A stretch of DNA of 64,000 nt from Streptomyces sp. V4I2 (GCF_030817655.1 NZ_JAUSZM010000003.1:4960001-5024000), one strand, 5' to 3'; shown: positions 43,147 through 51,848, counted from the first letter of the stretch. Numbers and translations: made by a program. Notes: a model not told the origin generated them from the letters alone.

Positions 43147-44010
43147 TCAGCCCGCCAGATCGGCCGCGAGGATTTCCTCACTCTCCGTGTTCGCACTGCC
43201 ACGCTGGGACCGCACCCAGGCACGTTTCAGATGCAGGTGAACCTCGCTCTCCCAGGTGAACCCCATCCCTCCGTGTACCTGGAGGCAGTCCCGGGTGCCG
43301 TGCACGGCGGCCTCGTCGGCGAGCAGCCGGGCCGCCGCGATGTCCACCGGGTCGGTGGTAACGGCCGCCGCGTACACCGCGGCCCGGGCCGTCTCCGCCC
43401 GCACCAGCATCTCGGCGCACAGATGCTTGACCGCCTGGAAGGCCCCGATCGGCTGCCCGAACTGCTCACGGGTCCGGGCGTGTTGCACGGCCAGCTCGCA
43501 CGCGCGCGTGGCGGTGCCCAGCTGCTCCGCCGCGGTGAGGAGGACGGCGACCGAGTCCGGCGAGCCCACCGCGGCCACCCGGTGCAGCGGCGTCAGCGGA
43601 TCCACCGACCGCAGCGGTACGGCACCGGCAGCCTCCCCTCGTACGACGTCCGCCTCCGCCAGCCACTCCACCAGCCCTCCGTCGACGGCGGCCACGACCG
43701 TCTCCCCGGTCGCCGCCCCCGGCACGGCCCCCGCCGCGAGATGCGTGGCCACCAGCGGCCCGGGCAGCAGCACCCGGCCCGCCTCCTCGAAGGCCAACAC
43801 CGCCTCGGGAAGCCCGAGTCCGACGCCGCCGTCGGCCTCCGGCAGCCGCAGCGCGAAGAACCCGGCCGCGCCGAGCTCCCGCCACAGGACGCGGTCCAGT
43901 CCCGGCGCCGCTACGGCCGCCCACAGCGCCTCGCGGTCGAAGCGGCGTGTCAGCAGCCCTCGTACGCCGTCCCGCAAGGCCCGCTGGTCCTCGGTCAGCC
44001 GGAAGCGCAT
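43147..44010 (-). CDS. acyl-CoA dehydrogenase, short partner subunit
   Basis: The 287-residue protein is about 80-100 residues shorter than standard FadE; the beta-domain is reduced. Visible are MRFRLTEDQRALRDGVRGLL, RLPEADGGVGLGLPEAVLAFEEAG, TREQFGQPIGAFQAVKHLCAEMLVRAE and LQVHGGMGFTWESEVHLHLKRA. It follows the full-length FadE gene at 44012 with a 1-bp gap, so the two probably form a heterotetrameric dehydrogenase like the ChsE-type enzymes of cholesterol side-chain oxidation. Confidence 0.83.
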   Translation of the reverse strand: MRFRLTEDQRALRDGVRGLLTRRFDREALWAAVAAPGLDRVLWRELGAAGFFALRLPEADGGVGLGLPEAVLAFEEAGRVLLPGPLVATHLAAGAVPGAATGETVVAAVDGGLVEWLAEADVVRGEAAGAVPLRSVDPLTPLHRVAAVGSPDSVAVLLTAAEQLGTATRACELAVQHARTREQFGQPIGAFQAVKHLCAEMLVRAETARAAVYAAAVTTDPVDIAAARLLADEAAVHGTRDCLQVHGGMGFTWESEVHLHLKRAWVRSQRGSANTESEEILAADLAG

Positions 44011-44011
44011 G

Positions 44012-45166
44012 TCATCGTCCCTTCGGCAGCCCGAGGATCCGCTCGGCCACGATGTTCCGCTGGATCTGCGAGGTCCCGGCCGCGATGGTGTAGGACAGCG
44101 AGGACAGCCGGTCGAGGGTCCACTCCCGGTCCAGGTCGAGACAGTCGGGGCCGAGGACGTCGGCGGCGGCGTCGTACAGCTCCTGGCGGGCGTGCGAGTA
44201 CCGCAGCTTGAAGACCGAGCCGCCCACGCCCGGTACGCCGCCGCTCGCCTCCGCCTCGCTCACGTTCCACTGCGTCAGCCGCCACAGGGCGCGGAACTCG
44301 GCATTGAGCCGGCCCAGCCGCCGCCGGAGCACCGGATCGTCCCAGCGCCCGTTCTCGCGTGCCGTCCGGGCGAGTTCGCCCAGCACGCGGCGACAGGCGA
44401 CCACCTCGCCCACGAAGGCCGTGCCGCGTTCGAAGGACAGCGTCACCATGGTCACGCGCCAGCCGTCGTTCTCGTCGCCGACCCGGTTGGCGACCGGCAC
44501 CCGCACCTCGTCGAGGAACACCTCGGCGAACTCCGCGGACCCGGCGAGCGTTCTGAGCGGCCGTACGGTGATGCCCGGGGCGTCCATCGGCAGGGCGAGC
44601 CAGGTGATGCCCCGGTGCTTGGGCGCGTCCGGGTCGGTCCGGACCAGCAGTTCGCACCAGTCGGCGACTTCGGCGTGCGAGGTCCAGATCTTGGAGCCGG
44701 TCACCACGTAGTCGTCGCCGTCCCGGCACGCGCGCGTGCGCAGCGCCGCGAGGTCGCTCCCGGCGTCCGGTTCGCTGAAGCCCTGGCACCAGACCTCCTC
44801 GCCGCGCAGCACGGGCGGCAGCCAGCGTGCCCGCTGCCCGGGCGTCCCTTCGGCGGCGATCGTCGGTCCGGCGTGCAGCAGTCCGACGAAGTTGGCGCCC
44901 ACATAGGGTGCGCCGGCGTTCTCGGTCTCCTCCAGGAAGATCAGCTGCCGGGTCGGGGTGGCGCCCTGGCCGCCCGCGTCGACGGGCCAGTGCAGACCGG
45001 CGTACCCGGCGTCGTGGAGCATGCGCTGCCAGCCGAGGTCGTAGGCGCGGCGCCCGGGCCAGTCGTCGGGCGACGGCTTCGGCGGCAGCGTGGGCAGCGC
45101 CTTCGCCAGCCACTCCCTCAACCGCGCCCGGAACTCCTCCTCTTCGGGCGAGTACGCGAGATCCAC
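44012..45166 (-). CDS. acyl-CoA dehydrogenase, large subunit
   Basis: The 384-residue FadE has AYSPEEEEFRARLREWLAKALP, QGFSEPDAGSDLAALRTRA, VTGSKIWTSHAEVADWCELLVRTDPDAPKHRGITWLALPMDAPGI, and AAGTSQIQRNIVAERILGLPKGR at the end. It is coupled to the short subunit downstream. The operator at 45190 lies 23 bp upstream, and the divergent gene is an AMP-forming ligase. Confidence 0.88.
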   Translation of the reverse strand: MDLAYSPEEEEFRARLREWLAKALPTLPPKPSPDDWPGRRAYDLGWQRMLHDAGYAGLHWPVDAGGQGATPTRQLIFLEETENAGAPYVGANFVGLLHAGPTIAAEGTPGQRARWLPPVLRGEEVWCQGFSEPDAGSDLAALRTRACRDGDDYVVTGSKIWTSHAEVADWCELLVRTDPDAPKHRGITWLALPMDAPGITVRPLRTLAGSAEFAEVFLDEVRVPVANRVGDENDGWRVTMVTLSFERGTAFVGEVVACRRVLGELARTARENGRWDDPVLRRRLGRLNAEFRALWRLTQWNVSEAEASGGVPGVGGSVFKLRYSHARQELYDAAADVLGPDCLDLDREWTLDRLSSLSYTIAAGTSQIQRNIVAERILGLPKGR

Positions 45167-45189
45167 GAGCAGCCCCCTAAGGCATGTAT

Positions 45190-45292
45190 CTGACGTTCCA
45201 TCAGATCTGGCTCCCGGGAAGGCTAGCCCCGCACCCCTGGACCGACAAGGCGCCCGGCCCTACGCTCTGCCCACCATCTGACTGTCCGTCAG
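45190..45292. promoter_or_regulatory. two CTGAC-N5-(G/A)TCAG operators, divergent promoter
   Basis: CTGACGTTCCATCAG (45190-45204) faces the FadE pair and CTGACTGTCCGTCAG (45278-45292) faces the ligase at 45310. The first lies in the longer dyad ATCTGACGTTCCATCAGAT. Confidence 0.8.
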
Positions 45293-45309
45293 CTACACAG
45301 GGGGCCGTT

Positions 45310-46818
45310 GTGAACGACACCGCCCGCGCGCTCAGCTCCGCCCGCACCCTCTGGGACCTGGTCACCCGCCGCGCCGACCTCACCCCCGACCGTCCGGTCC
45401 TCCTCCAGGAGGAGCGCGCGCTGAGCTTCGGAGAGCTGCGCAACCGGGCCGAGCGGGTCGCAGCGGGCCTGTACGACCTCGGCGTACGCCCCGGCACGGT
45501 CGTCGCCTGGCAGTTGCCCACCCGCATCGAGACGGCCCTGCTGTCCTTCGCGCTGGCCCGCCTGGGCGCCGTACAGAGCCCGGTCATCCCGTTCTACCGG
45601 GACCGCGAGGTCGCCTTCGCGCTGCGCGAGTCGAAGGCGGAGTACTTCGCGGTGCCGGGCGAGTGGCGCGGTTTCGACCACACGGAGATGGCACGGCGGC
45701 TCGGTGCCAAGGGGATCATCGAGGCGTACGACCGCCTGCCCGACGGCGACCCGTCCGTCCTGCCCGCGCCGCCCGCCGAGGGCACCTCGGTCCGCTGGAT
45801 CTACTGGACCTCGGGCACCACCTCGTCCCCCAAGGGCGTGCTGCACACGGACCGTTCCCTGATCGCGGGCGGCTCCTGCCTCGCCCACGCGCTGCGGCCC
45901 ACCGCGTCCGACGTCGGCTCGATCGCCTTCCCGTACGCCCATATCGGCGGCCCGGACTACCTGGTGATGCTGCTCCTGTACGGCTTCCCGGCGGTGATGT
46001 TCGAGCAGTTCGCGCTGCCGGACGCGCTGGAGGGCTGTCGCAGGCACGGGGTGACGATCGCGGGCGGATCGACGGCGTTCTACTCGATGTTCCTCGCCGA
46101 GCAGCGCAAGCAGCCGGGCGTCCCGGTCGTTCCGTCCCTGCGGCTGCTCGCGGGCGGCGGGGCGCCCAGGCCGCCGGAGCTGTACCACGCCGTCGTACGG
46201 GAGATGGGCGTGCAGCTGACCCACGGGTACGGCATGACCGAGGTGCCGATGATCACGATGGGAGCGCCCGACGACACGGCCGAGATGCTGGCGACGACGG
46301 AGGGGCGGCCGCCCGAGGGGATGGAGATACGGATCGTGGACGGGGAGGTGCGGTTGCGGGGCGAGGCCGTGTGCCGGCGCTACCTGGACCCGGCGCAGAC
46401 CGCCGAGGCCTTCGACGAGGAGGGGTTCCTGCGCACCGGGGACCTCGGGCGGCTGACCGGCACCGGCCATCTGGTCCTCACCGGCCGGCTCAAGGACGTC
46501 ATCATCCGCAAGGGCGAGAACGTCTCGGCGAAGGAGATCGAGGACCTGCTGCACCGGCATCCGGGCGTCGGGGACGTGGCCGTCATCGGCCTGCCGGACG
46601 CGGAGCGCGGGGAGCTGGTGTGCGCGGTGGTGGAACAGCCGCCCGGCGCCGAGAAGTTGACCCTGGCGGCGGTGACCTCGTACCTGCGTGCGGAAGGACT
46701 GTCGACACACAAGCTGCCGGAGCGGCTGGAGGTCGTGGACGCCCTTCCGCGCGGCGAGACACTGCGGAAGGTGCTCAAGTACAAGCTGCGGGAGCGCTAT
46801 GCGGGCACGGTGGGATGA
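45310..46818 (+). CDS. AMP-dependent acyl-CoA synthetase
   Basis: The 502-residue ligase has the AMP-binding motif WTSGTTSSPKGVLHT, LTHGYGMTEVPMITMG, the hinge region FLRTGDLGRLTGTGHLVLTGRLKDVIIRKGENVSAKEIEDLL, and a C-terminal Lys (LPRGETLRKVLKYKL). It activates a free acid as an acyl-CoA, using the N-terminal motif FGELRNRAERV. GTG 45310 is chosen because it starts at the family position and follows AGGGGG. It is the third CoA-ligase type of the regulon. Confidence 0.87.
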   Translation: MNDTARALSSARTLWDLVTRRADLTPDRPVLLQEERALSFGELRNRAERVAAGLYDLGVRPGTVVAWQLPTRIETALLSFALARLGAVQSPVIPFYRDREVAFALRESKAEYFAVPGEWRGFDHTEMARRLGAKGIIEAYDRLPDGDPSVLPAPPAEGTSVRWIYWTSGTTSSPKGVLHTDRSLIAGGSCLAHALRPTASDVGSIAFPYAHIGGPDYLVMLLLYGFPAVMFEQFALPDALEGCRRHGVTIAGGSTAFYSMFLAEQRKQPGVPVVPSLRLLAGGGAPRPPELYHAVVREMGVQLTHGYGMTEVPMITMGAPDDTAEMLATTEGRPPEGMEIRIVDGEVRLRGEAVCRRYLDPAQTAEAFDEEGFLRTGDLGRLTGTGHLVLTGRLKDVIIRKGENVSAKEIEDLLHRHPGVGDVAVIGLPDAERGELVCAVVEQPPGAEKLTLAAVTSYLRAEGLSTHKLPERLEVVDALPRGETLRKVLKYKLRERYAGTVG

Positions 46819-46845
46819 GGGCCCTTCACAGGCGTGCGGCCGCGG

Positions 46846-47358
46846 TCACTCGGGGACGGTGAAGTACCGCGCGAAGGCCGTCACGATCTCGGTCTCGCCG
46901 ATCCTGCCGTCGCCGTCCGTGTCGAGCGCGGTCGCGGCGGCCCGGGCGACCTCCTGGGGGACGCCCAGGATGCCGAGCACGCGCGCGGTGTCCTCGACGG
47001 TGGCCGCGCCGTCCCCGTCCGGGTCGGCGACGGCGAGCGCCGCGTGCAGGAAGGGCCGGGCGATCTCGGCGAAGCCCTCGGGGTTGTCGCGCAGGCGCTT
47101 GACCGCGCCGCCCACGAACTCCTCCCGGGTGATGCGCTGGTCGCCGTCGCGGTCCGCTATGCCGGCCATGCCCTGCCAGAACGCCTCGGCACCGAGATAC
47201 AGGGCCTGCCCCTTGTCGGACCGGGCCGCCGTGCCGAACTCCGTGAGCAGCGCCTTGGCCGCCACGTTGAAGTCCGCGCGGTCGATGTAGCCGTTGCCGT
47301 CCTGGTCGAAGGTGGCGAACCGGGCGGCGATCCTGCGCTCGTACTCGCTGCTGACCAT
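46846..47358 (-). CDS. calerythrin-like EF-hand calcium-binding protein
   Basis: The 170-residue cytosolic protein has four EF-hands, with loops starting near D18 (DQDGNGYIDRAD), D69 (DRDGDQRITREE), D112 (DPDGDGAATVED) and D146 (DTDGDGRIGETE). The third loop has Ala at the usual Ile/position-8 site and may be weaker. Calerythrin-type proteins buffer or sense Ca2+ in actinomycetes, where they affect spore germination and aerial growth. It is convergent with the CoA ligase and upstream of the STAS gene on the same strand. Confidence 0.88.
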   Translation of the reverse strand: MVSSEYERRIAARFATFDQDGNGYIDRADFNVAAKALLTEFGTAARSDKGQALYLGAEAFWQGMAGIADRDGDQRITREEFVGGAVKRLRDNPEGFAEIARPFLHAALAVADPDGDGAATVEDTARVLGILGVPQEVARAAATALDTDGDGRIGETEIVTAFARYFTVPE

Positions 47359-47508
47359 GTCGTGTCGTGCCGCCTTACGTGAGGTCGGGGTTGCTCTGGC
47401 ACGGAGCGTACGACGCGGCAGGCCCTCCGGGCGCGGAAAAGCGACGCTTGTGCCAAGACCGGGGGAATTCCGGGACAACGGTGTTTCAGAGCGACAGCCT
47501 GCCGGGGC

Positions 47509-47889
47509 TCACGCCGAGAGCGGGTCGGCCTCCTCGGCCACGGCCGACTCAAGGTCCGGATGGACGTCGAAGAGGCGGCGGACGCCCAGTGCGCCGAGGA
47601 CCCGGTTGACGTGCGAGCCGTCCTCCGCGCCGTGGGCCGGGAGGATCAGGCGGAGCCGGCCCTGGCAGGAGCGCATGAGGCGGCGGGAGGCTATGAGGAC
47701 GCCGACGCCGCTGGAGTCGCAGAAGAAGACCTCGGAGAGGTCGAGGACGATGCTGTGACCGCCCTCGGCGATCACGTCGTGCACCCGCTGACGCAGCACC
47801 GGCGACGTCACCAGATCCAGCTCGCCCGACACCCTGAGCACGGCCCACTCGCCCTGCCCACCACCGGTCACATTGAACGCCACCACCAT
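47509..47889 (-). CDS. STAS-domain anti-sigma factor antagonist
   Basis: The 126-residue protein is a single STAS domain: AVLRVSGELDLVTSPVLRQRVHDVI, then LDLSEVFFCDSSGVGVLIASRRLM. The DSSG at residues 58-61 contains the serine phosphorylated by anti-sigma kinases in the SpoIIAA/RsbV/BldG family. Unphosphorylated protein binds the anti-sigma factor and frees the sigma factor. It is divergent from the sigma/anti-sigma pair at 48252, with a gap of about 360 bp. Confidence 0.85.
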   Translation of the reverse strand: MVVAFNVTGGGQGEWAVLRVSGELDLVTSPVLRQRVHDVIAEGGHSIVLDLSEVFFCDSSGVGVLIASRRLMRSCQGRLRLILPAHGAEDGSHVNRVLGALGVRRLFDVHPDLESAVAEEADPLSA

Positions 47890-48200
47890 GCCCTTCGCTC
47901 GCCGGAAAGCAAACGGAAGCTGTTCTTACGCTTCCTTGCAGCGCGGCTGCCCAGCGGCCGTTCCCTGAAACGCGGGCCCGAAAACGGAAACAATTCAAAA
48001 TAGGCTTGTTTCCGCCGCATTCGATCCTGTTCGATCAGGTCTGATCGCGCGGTGTGTGGGTAGGCGCCGCATTCGAGGACCGTACGCGTCGAGATCCACT
48101 ACCACCTCGCGGCCCCCAGGGGGCGCGCAATGGAACAAAGGGGCGTGCACGGTCCGAGGTGCCGACTACATTCAAGGAGACGGTGGGCGCAGGCTTGACA

Positions 48201-48236
48201 GGGACACATGCCGGAACACATGCCGGGACACGGGCA
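48201..48236. repeat. three 12-bp tandem repeats before the sigma factor gene
   Basis: GGGACACATGCC, GGAACACATGCC and GGGACACGGGCA follow one another, 16 bp before the sigma gene start. A TTGACA at 48195-48200 adjoins them. They may be a regulator site or an arrayed promoter element. Apart from this, 47890-48251 shows no gene. Confidence 0.7.
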
Positions 48237-48251
48237 GGCTGAGGGGGCCGC

Positions 48252-48833
48252 ATGGCGAAGAAGGACGCACCGCCCCGCTGGGACCGCAAGATGCAGCAGC
48301 GGCTCGCACGCGGTGAGGCGGCCGCCCTCGGCGAGCTCTACGACCGTTTCGCCTCCCTCGTGCACGGCCTCGCCCACCGCGTCCTCGGCGACGAACGCGC
48401 CGCCGACGGCATCACCCGCGAGGTCTTCGCCCACGTCTGGGAAAACCCCGACGCCTACGACCCCAAGCAGGGCCCCCTGCGCACCTGGGTCGCCACCCTG
48501 ACCCACCGCCTCGCCGTGCAGCGGCTGCGCGCCACCGAGACCGCCGCGCTGACCCAGGAGGGCCACGGCACCACCGAGGACCTGGAGCGCAAGGTCCGCC
48601 ACGCCTCGGTCGCCGCCCGCGCCGACTACATCGTGCAGTCCATGCCCGCGCCCCTGCGCGCCGCCCTGGAGCTCGCCTACTTCCAGCGCCGCGACTATCG
48701 CCAGACCGCCGCCGACCTCGACGTCACCGAGGACGAGGCCCGCCGCCGGCTCCGCCTCGGCCTGCAACTCCTCTCCACCGCCCACGACGCCGGAACACCC
48801 GGCTCGCCACCCGGATACGGGGGTGCGGCATGA
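48252..48833 (+). CDS. RNA polymerase sigma factor (ECF-like)
   Basis: The 193-residue protein has region 2 (ALGELYDRFASLVHGLAHRVLGDERAADGITREVFAHVWENPDAYDPKQGPLRTWVATLTHRLAVQRLR) and region 4 (MPAPLRAALELAYFQRRDYRQTAADLDVTEDEARRRLRLGLQLL), joined by a short linker. The region-2 helix with VFAHVWENP is typical of ECF factors. The stop overlaps the start of the anti-sigma gene (ATGA), a standard arrangement. From memory it occupies the place of SCO4409. Confidence 0.88.
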   Translation: MAKKDAPPRWDRKMQQRLARGEAAALGELYDRFASLVHGLAHRVLGDERAADGITREVFAHVWENPDAYDPKQGPLRTWVATLTHRLAVQRLRATETAALTQEGHGTTEDLERKVRHASVAARADYIVQSMPAPLRAALELAYFQRRDYRQTAADLDVTEDEARRRLRLGLQLLSTAHDAGTPGSPPGYGGAA

Positions 48834-50254
48834 GCGGAGCGGGCCGGTTCGAGGCGCACGACGAGCAGGACGAGCCTGACGGGGACGAGGGAGAGACCGG
48901 GCAGGAAGGCGAGGAGGGCCAGGAGGAGTACGACGGCTCCCGCAAGCCCGACGACGACATGGACGCCGACAACAGCCACGACCGGGGCGGGTACGGCGGC
49001 TCCGGCGACGGTCCCGGCAACGGCCCCACCCCCGGCCCCGACCCCGGCCGGTCACCCCGCATACCCATGCCCCGCTCCTCCGTCGAGGACGGCGACCGCC
49101 CGCTGCCCGCACCGGAGGAGCCGCCCCCGCCCGCCCCGCCGCTCGTCCTGGAGCACCACGTCCTGAAGGCGCTCCTCGGGGCGTGGGCACTCGCCGCCTG
49201 CTCGGCGGAGGAGACGCTGGCCGTCGAGGACCACCTCGGCGACTGCGGCAGTTGCGCGGACGAGGCCCTGCGCCTGCGCGAGGCGGTCGGCCTCCTGCAA
49301 CGCCCGGAGAGCCTCGACCTGGACCCCGGCCTGCGCACCCGCGTCCTGGAGAGCTGCCTCGACCGGCGCCCGCCACGCATCCCGGTGCCCGCCTGGGCGA
49401 CGCCGTACGACGCCGAGACGGCCCGCCTGGACGCCCTGCTCCAGGACATTGGCGACGCCGAATGGCACCGGCCCGTGCGGCTGCGCTGGTTCGAGGCCGA
49501 CGAGGCGACGAGCCGTCGTACCACCGTCGCCGGGGTCATCGCCCACCTGCTCACCGTCGACGGGCTGGTCGCGATCGCCCTCGGTCTCGACGACCCGCTG
49601 GGCGAGGTCACCGCCGAAGCACCGACACCGACCGCGCGGACCGAGGCGTACTGGCGGGCCTCGCACTTCCCGCCGACCCGGTCGGTGCGCGTGCCCTGGC
49701 GGGAACAGAGCCACGACCTGGTGCGCACGGTGTCCTTCACCGGCGGCGGCGCCGGCCGGCTGGCCGTCCCGTACGGCGTCTTCGAGCTGCCGCTGCACGA
49801 CGCGATGCTGGACCGCGCCTTCGAGTGCTGGGTGCACGCGGAGGACATCGCCGACGCGGTGGACTACCCGTACGGCCCGCCCTCCCCGCGCCACCTCAAC
49901 CGCATGATCGACCTCGCGGCCCGCATGCTGCCCACCGCACTGGCGGTACGCCGCCGGACCGGGCTCGCTTCACCGGCCCACGGCCGACACCTCGTACCGG
50001 CCGGCGAGCCCGGCCGCACCCTGCGCCTCGAAATCGAGGGCCACGGCGGCGGCGAGTGGCTGATCCCGCTGGACTCCCCCGCCGCGATCGGCTCCGCCGA
50101 CCACGAGATCGCCCATGTCGCCCTGGACGGCGTGGAGTTCTGCCGCCTGGCCGCGGGCCATGTGTCTCCGACGGAGGCGGCGGCGGGGCAGCTGGGTGAT
50201 CGGGAGGCGATCAGGGACGTACTGTTCGCGGCGGCGAGCTTGAGCCGAATGTAG
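48830..50254 (+). CDS. zinc-finger anti-sigma factor fused to a maleylpyruvate-isomerase-like domain
   Basis: The 474-residue protein starts with about 115 residues of acidic, Gly/Pro-rich disordered sequence. Next is an anti-sigma zf-HC2 motif (LGAWALAACSAEETLAVEDHLGDCGSCADEALRLREAVG, H-x3-C-x2-C), then a DinB/mycothiol-dependent maleylpyruvate isomerase-like domain (RWFEADEATSRRTTVAGVIAHLLTVDGLVAIALGLDDP) and a C-terminal SCP2-like part (RTLRLEIEGHGGGEWLIPLDSPA). There is no transmembrane helix, so it is a soluble anti-sigma factor. Its gene overlaps the sigma gene, so the two proteins are made in step. The DinB-like domain could sense thiol state. Confidence 0.85.
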   Translation: MSGAGRFEAHDEQDEPDGDEGETGQEGEEGQEEYDGSRKPDDDMDADNSHDRGGYGGSGDGPGNGPTPGPDPGRSPRIPMPRSSVEDGDRPLPAPEEPPPPAPPLVLEHHVLKALLGAWALAACSAEETLAVEDHLGDCGSCADEALRLREAVGLLQRPESLDLDPGLRTRVLESCLDRRPPRIPVPAWATPYDAETARLDALLQDIGDAEWHRPVRLRWFEADEATSRRTTVAGVIAHLLTVDGLVAIALGLDDPLGEVTAEAPTPTARTEAYWRASHFPPTRSVRVPWREQSHDLVRTVSFTGGGAGRLAVPYGVFELPLHDAMLDRAFECWVHAEDIADAVDYPYGPPSPRHLNRMIDLAARMLPTALAVRRRTGLASPAHGRHLVPAGEPGRTLRLEIEGHGGGEWLIPLDSPAAIGSADHEIAHVALDGVEFCRLAAGHVSPTEAAAGQLGDREAIRDVLFAAASLSRM

Positions 50255-50293
50255 GGGCGGGTTGTGGATTCGCTGGCGGGTGCGGGTGCGTGG

Positions 50294-50376
50294 GGGCTGG
50301 TCGCGCAGTTCCCGCGCCCCTGTAGGGGCGTCCACTGCACGTACTTAAGGGGCGCGGGGTACTGCGCGACCAGCCC
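50294..50376. terminator. bidirectional hairpin made of two inverted copies of the dispersed repeat
   Basis: A 28-bp arm (50294-50321) pairs almost fully with 50348-50376 around a 26-nt loop containing TACTTAA. It lies between the convergent anti-sigma gene (+) and purU (-), so it can end transcription from both sides. Each arm is a copy of the family at 39713 and 60559. Confidence 0.75.
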
Positions 50377-50418
50377 ACGACTACCCGCAGCCGCCCGACA
50401 ACAGAACCCCCCGAGCTC

Positions 50419-51300
50419 CTAGGCGAACACGACCGTCCGCCGCCCGTTCAGCAGAATCCGCCGCTCCGCATGCCACTTCACGGCCCGCGCCAGCGCCTGG
50501 CACTCCACATCGCGCCCGATCGCGACGAGCTGGTCCGGCGTCACGTCGTGTCCCACCCGCTCGACCTCCTGCTCGATGATCGGCCCCTCGTCCAGATCCG
50601 CCGTCACATAGTGCGCGGTCGCGCCGATCAGCTTCACCCCGCGCGCGTGCGCCTGGTGGTACGGCTTCGCGCCCTTGAAGCTCGGCAGGAAGGAGTGGTG
50701 GATGTTGATGATCCGGCCGTTGAGCTGCTTGCACAGGTCGTCGGAGAGCACCTGCATGTAGCGGGCGAGGACGACCAGCTCGACGTTCTCCTCGCGCACG
50801 AGCTCGAGCAGCCGCGCCTCGGCCTCCGCCTTCGTGTCCTTCGTCACCGGGATGTGGTGGAAGGGGATGTCGTACGACCCCACGAGTTCGGCGAAGTCCG
50901 TGTGGTTGGACACCACGGCGGCGATCTCCACCGGCAGCGCGCCGATCCGGGTGCGGAAGAGCAGGTCGTTCAGGCAGTGCCCGAACTTGCTGACCATCAG
51001 CACGATGCGCATCTTGTCGTCGGCCCCGTTGATCTGCCAGTCCATGTGGAAGGCGTCACCGATCGCCGCGAAGCTCGCCCGCAGTTTGTCCACGGTCACC
51101 GGCGCCTCCGCCGAGAAGTGGACCCGCATGAAGAACAGTCCGGTGTCGTGGTCGCCGAACTGCTGACTGTCCTCGATGTTGCAGCCGGTCATGAAGAGGT
51201 AGCTCGACACGGCGTGCACGATGCCCTGCTTGTCGGGGCAGGAGAGGGTGAGGACGTACTGGTCGGTGGGAGCGGCGGCTCGGCTGGACTGCGCGTTCAT
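50419..51300 (-). CDS. purU: formyltetrahydrofolate deformylase
   Basis: The 293-residue protein has an N-terminal ACT domain (YVLTLSCPDKQGIVHAVSSYLFMTGCNIEDSQQFGD) and a formyltransferase-like catalytic domain (MRIVLMVSKFGHCLNDLLFR, INIHHSFLPSFKGAKPYHQAHARGVKLIGATAHYVTADLDEGPIIEQEVERVGH). It cleaves 10-formyl-THF to formate and THF to balance one-carbon pools. The ATG at 51300 is consistent with the family. It is monocistronic. Confidence 0.95.
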   Translation of the reverse strand: MNAQSSRAAAPTDQYVLTLSCPDKQGIVHAVSSYLFMTGCNIEDSQQFGDHDTGLFFMRVHFSAEAPVTVDKLRASFAAIGDAFHMDWQINGADDKMRIVLMVSKFGHCLNDLLFRTRIGALPVEIAAVVSNHTDFAELVGSYDIPFHHIPVTKDTKAEAEARLLELVREENVELVVLARYMQVLSDDLCKQLNGRIINIHHSFLPSFKGAKPYHQAHARGVKLIGATAHYVTADLDEGPIIEQEVERVGHDVTPDQLVAIGRDVECQALARAVKWHAERRILLNGRRTVVFA

Positions 51301-51347
51301 GCAGCACAGGGTCGCATATCCGGCGCCGGGGCCGTCCCGCCGTCTCG

Positions 51348-51848
51348 CTACGCAGACCGGGTCAGGATCCGCAGTACCTCGAGCGTGCTCGGCGGTGTGT
51401 CCGGGTCCTCCCCGTCGGCCGCCGCCATCCGGACGTGCGCGTCCCGCGCCGCCCGCACCGCGTCCGGCCAGCCCTCGTGCTCGACGTAGACGGAGACCGG
51501 GGCGTCCGGCCCGACCTGGTGCATGATCCGCAGCACGCGCAGGACGGCGGTGTCGACGAGGGCCGCCTCCTGGGAGTCCCGGAAGATCGTGCCGACGTAC
51601 TTCTCGGCGGACCAGTTGTCCAGCCAGGTGTCCTCGACCAGGCGGTACACGGCGTCGGTGACGTCCCCGTACCCGTCGACGCCGGCCAGCCAGACGTTCT
51701 GCTGGAAGACCGGATCGGAGAGCATGTGCAGCGCGGAGCGCACATTGCTGCGCCAGCGCCACCACGGCATGTCGTTCTGTGGCATGCCGCCCATGGTGGA
51801 CGAGCGACGGCCGTGACGGGAAGAGTTCTCCGAACCTTGCACGGTCAT
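51348..51848 (-). CDS. SCO4402 family protein of unknown function
   Basis: The 166-residue protein matches the conserved actinobacterial SCO4402 family: MPWWRWRSNVRSALHMLSDPVFQQNVWLAGVDGYGDVTDAVYRLVEDTWLDNWSAEKYVGTIFRD and VRILTRSA at the end. It is soluble, with no catalytic motif I recognise. The first 21 residues (before MPQNDMPWW) are weakly conserved, so the true start may be near 51786. It lies upstream of purU on the same strand, with a 47-bp gap. Confidence 0.8.
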   Translation of the reverse strand: MTVQGSENSSRHGRRSSTMGGMPQNDMPWWRWRSNVRSALHMLSDPVFQQNVWLAGVDGYGDVTDAVYRLVEDTWLDNWSAEKYVGTIFRDSQEAALVDTAVLRVLRIMHQVGPDAPVSVYVEHEGWPDAVRAARDAHVRMAAADGEDPDTPPSTLEVLRILTRSA

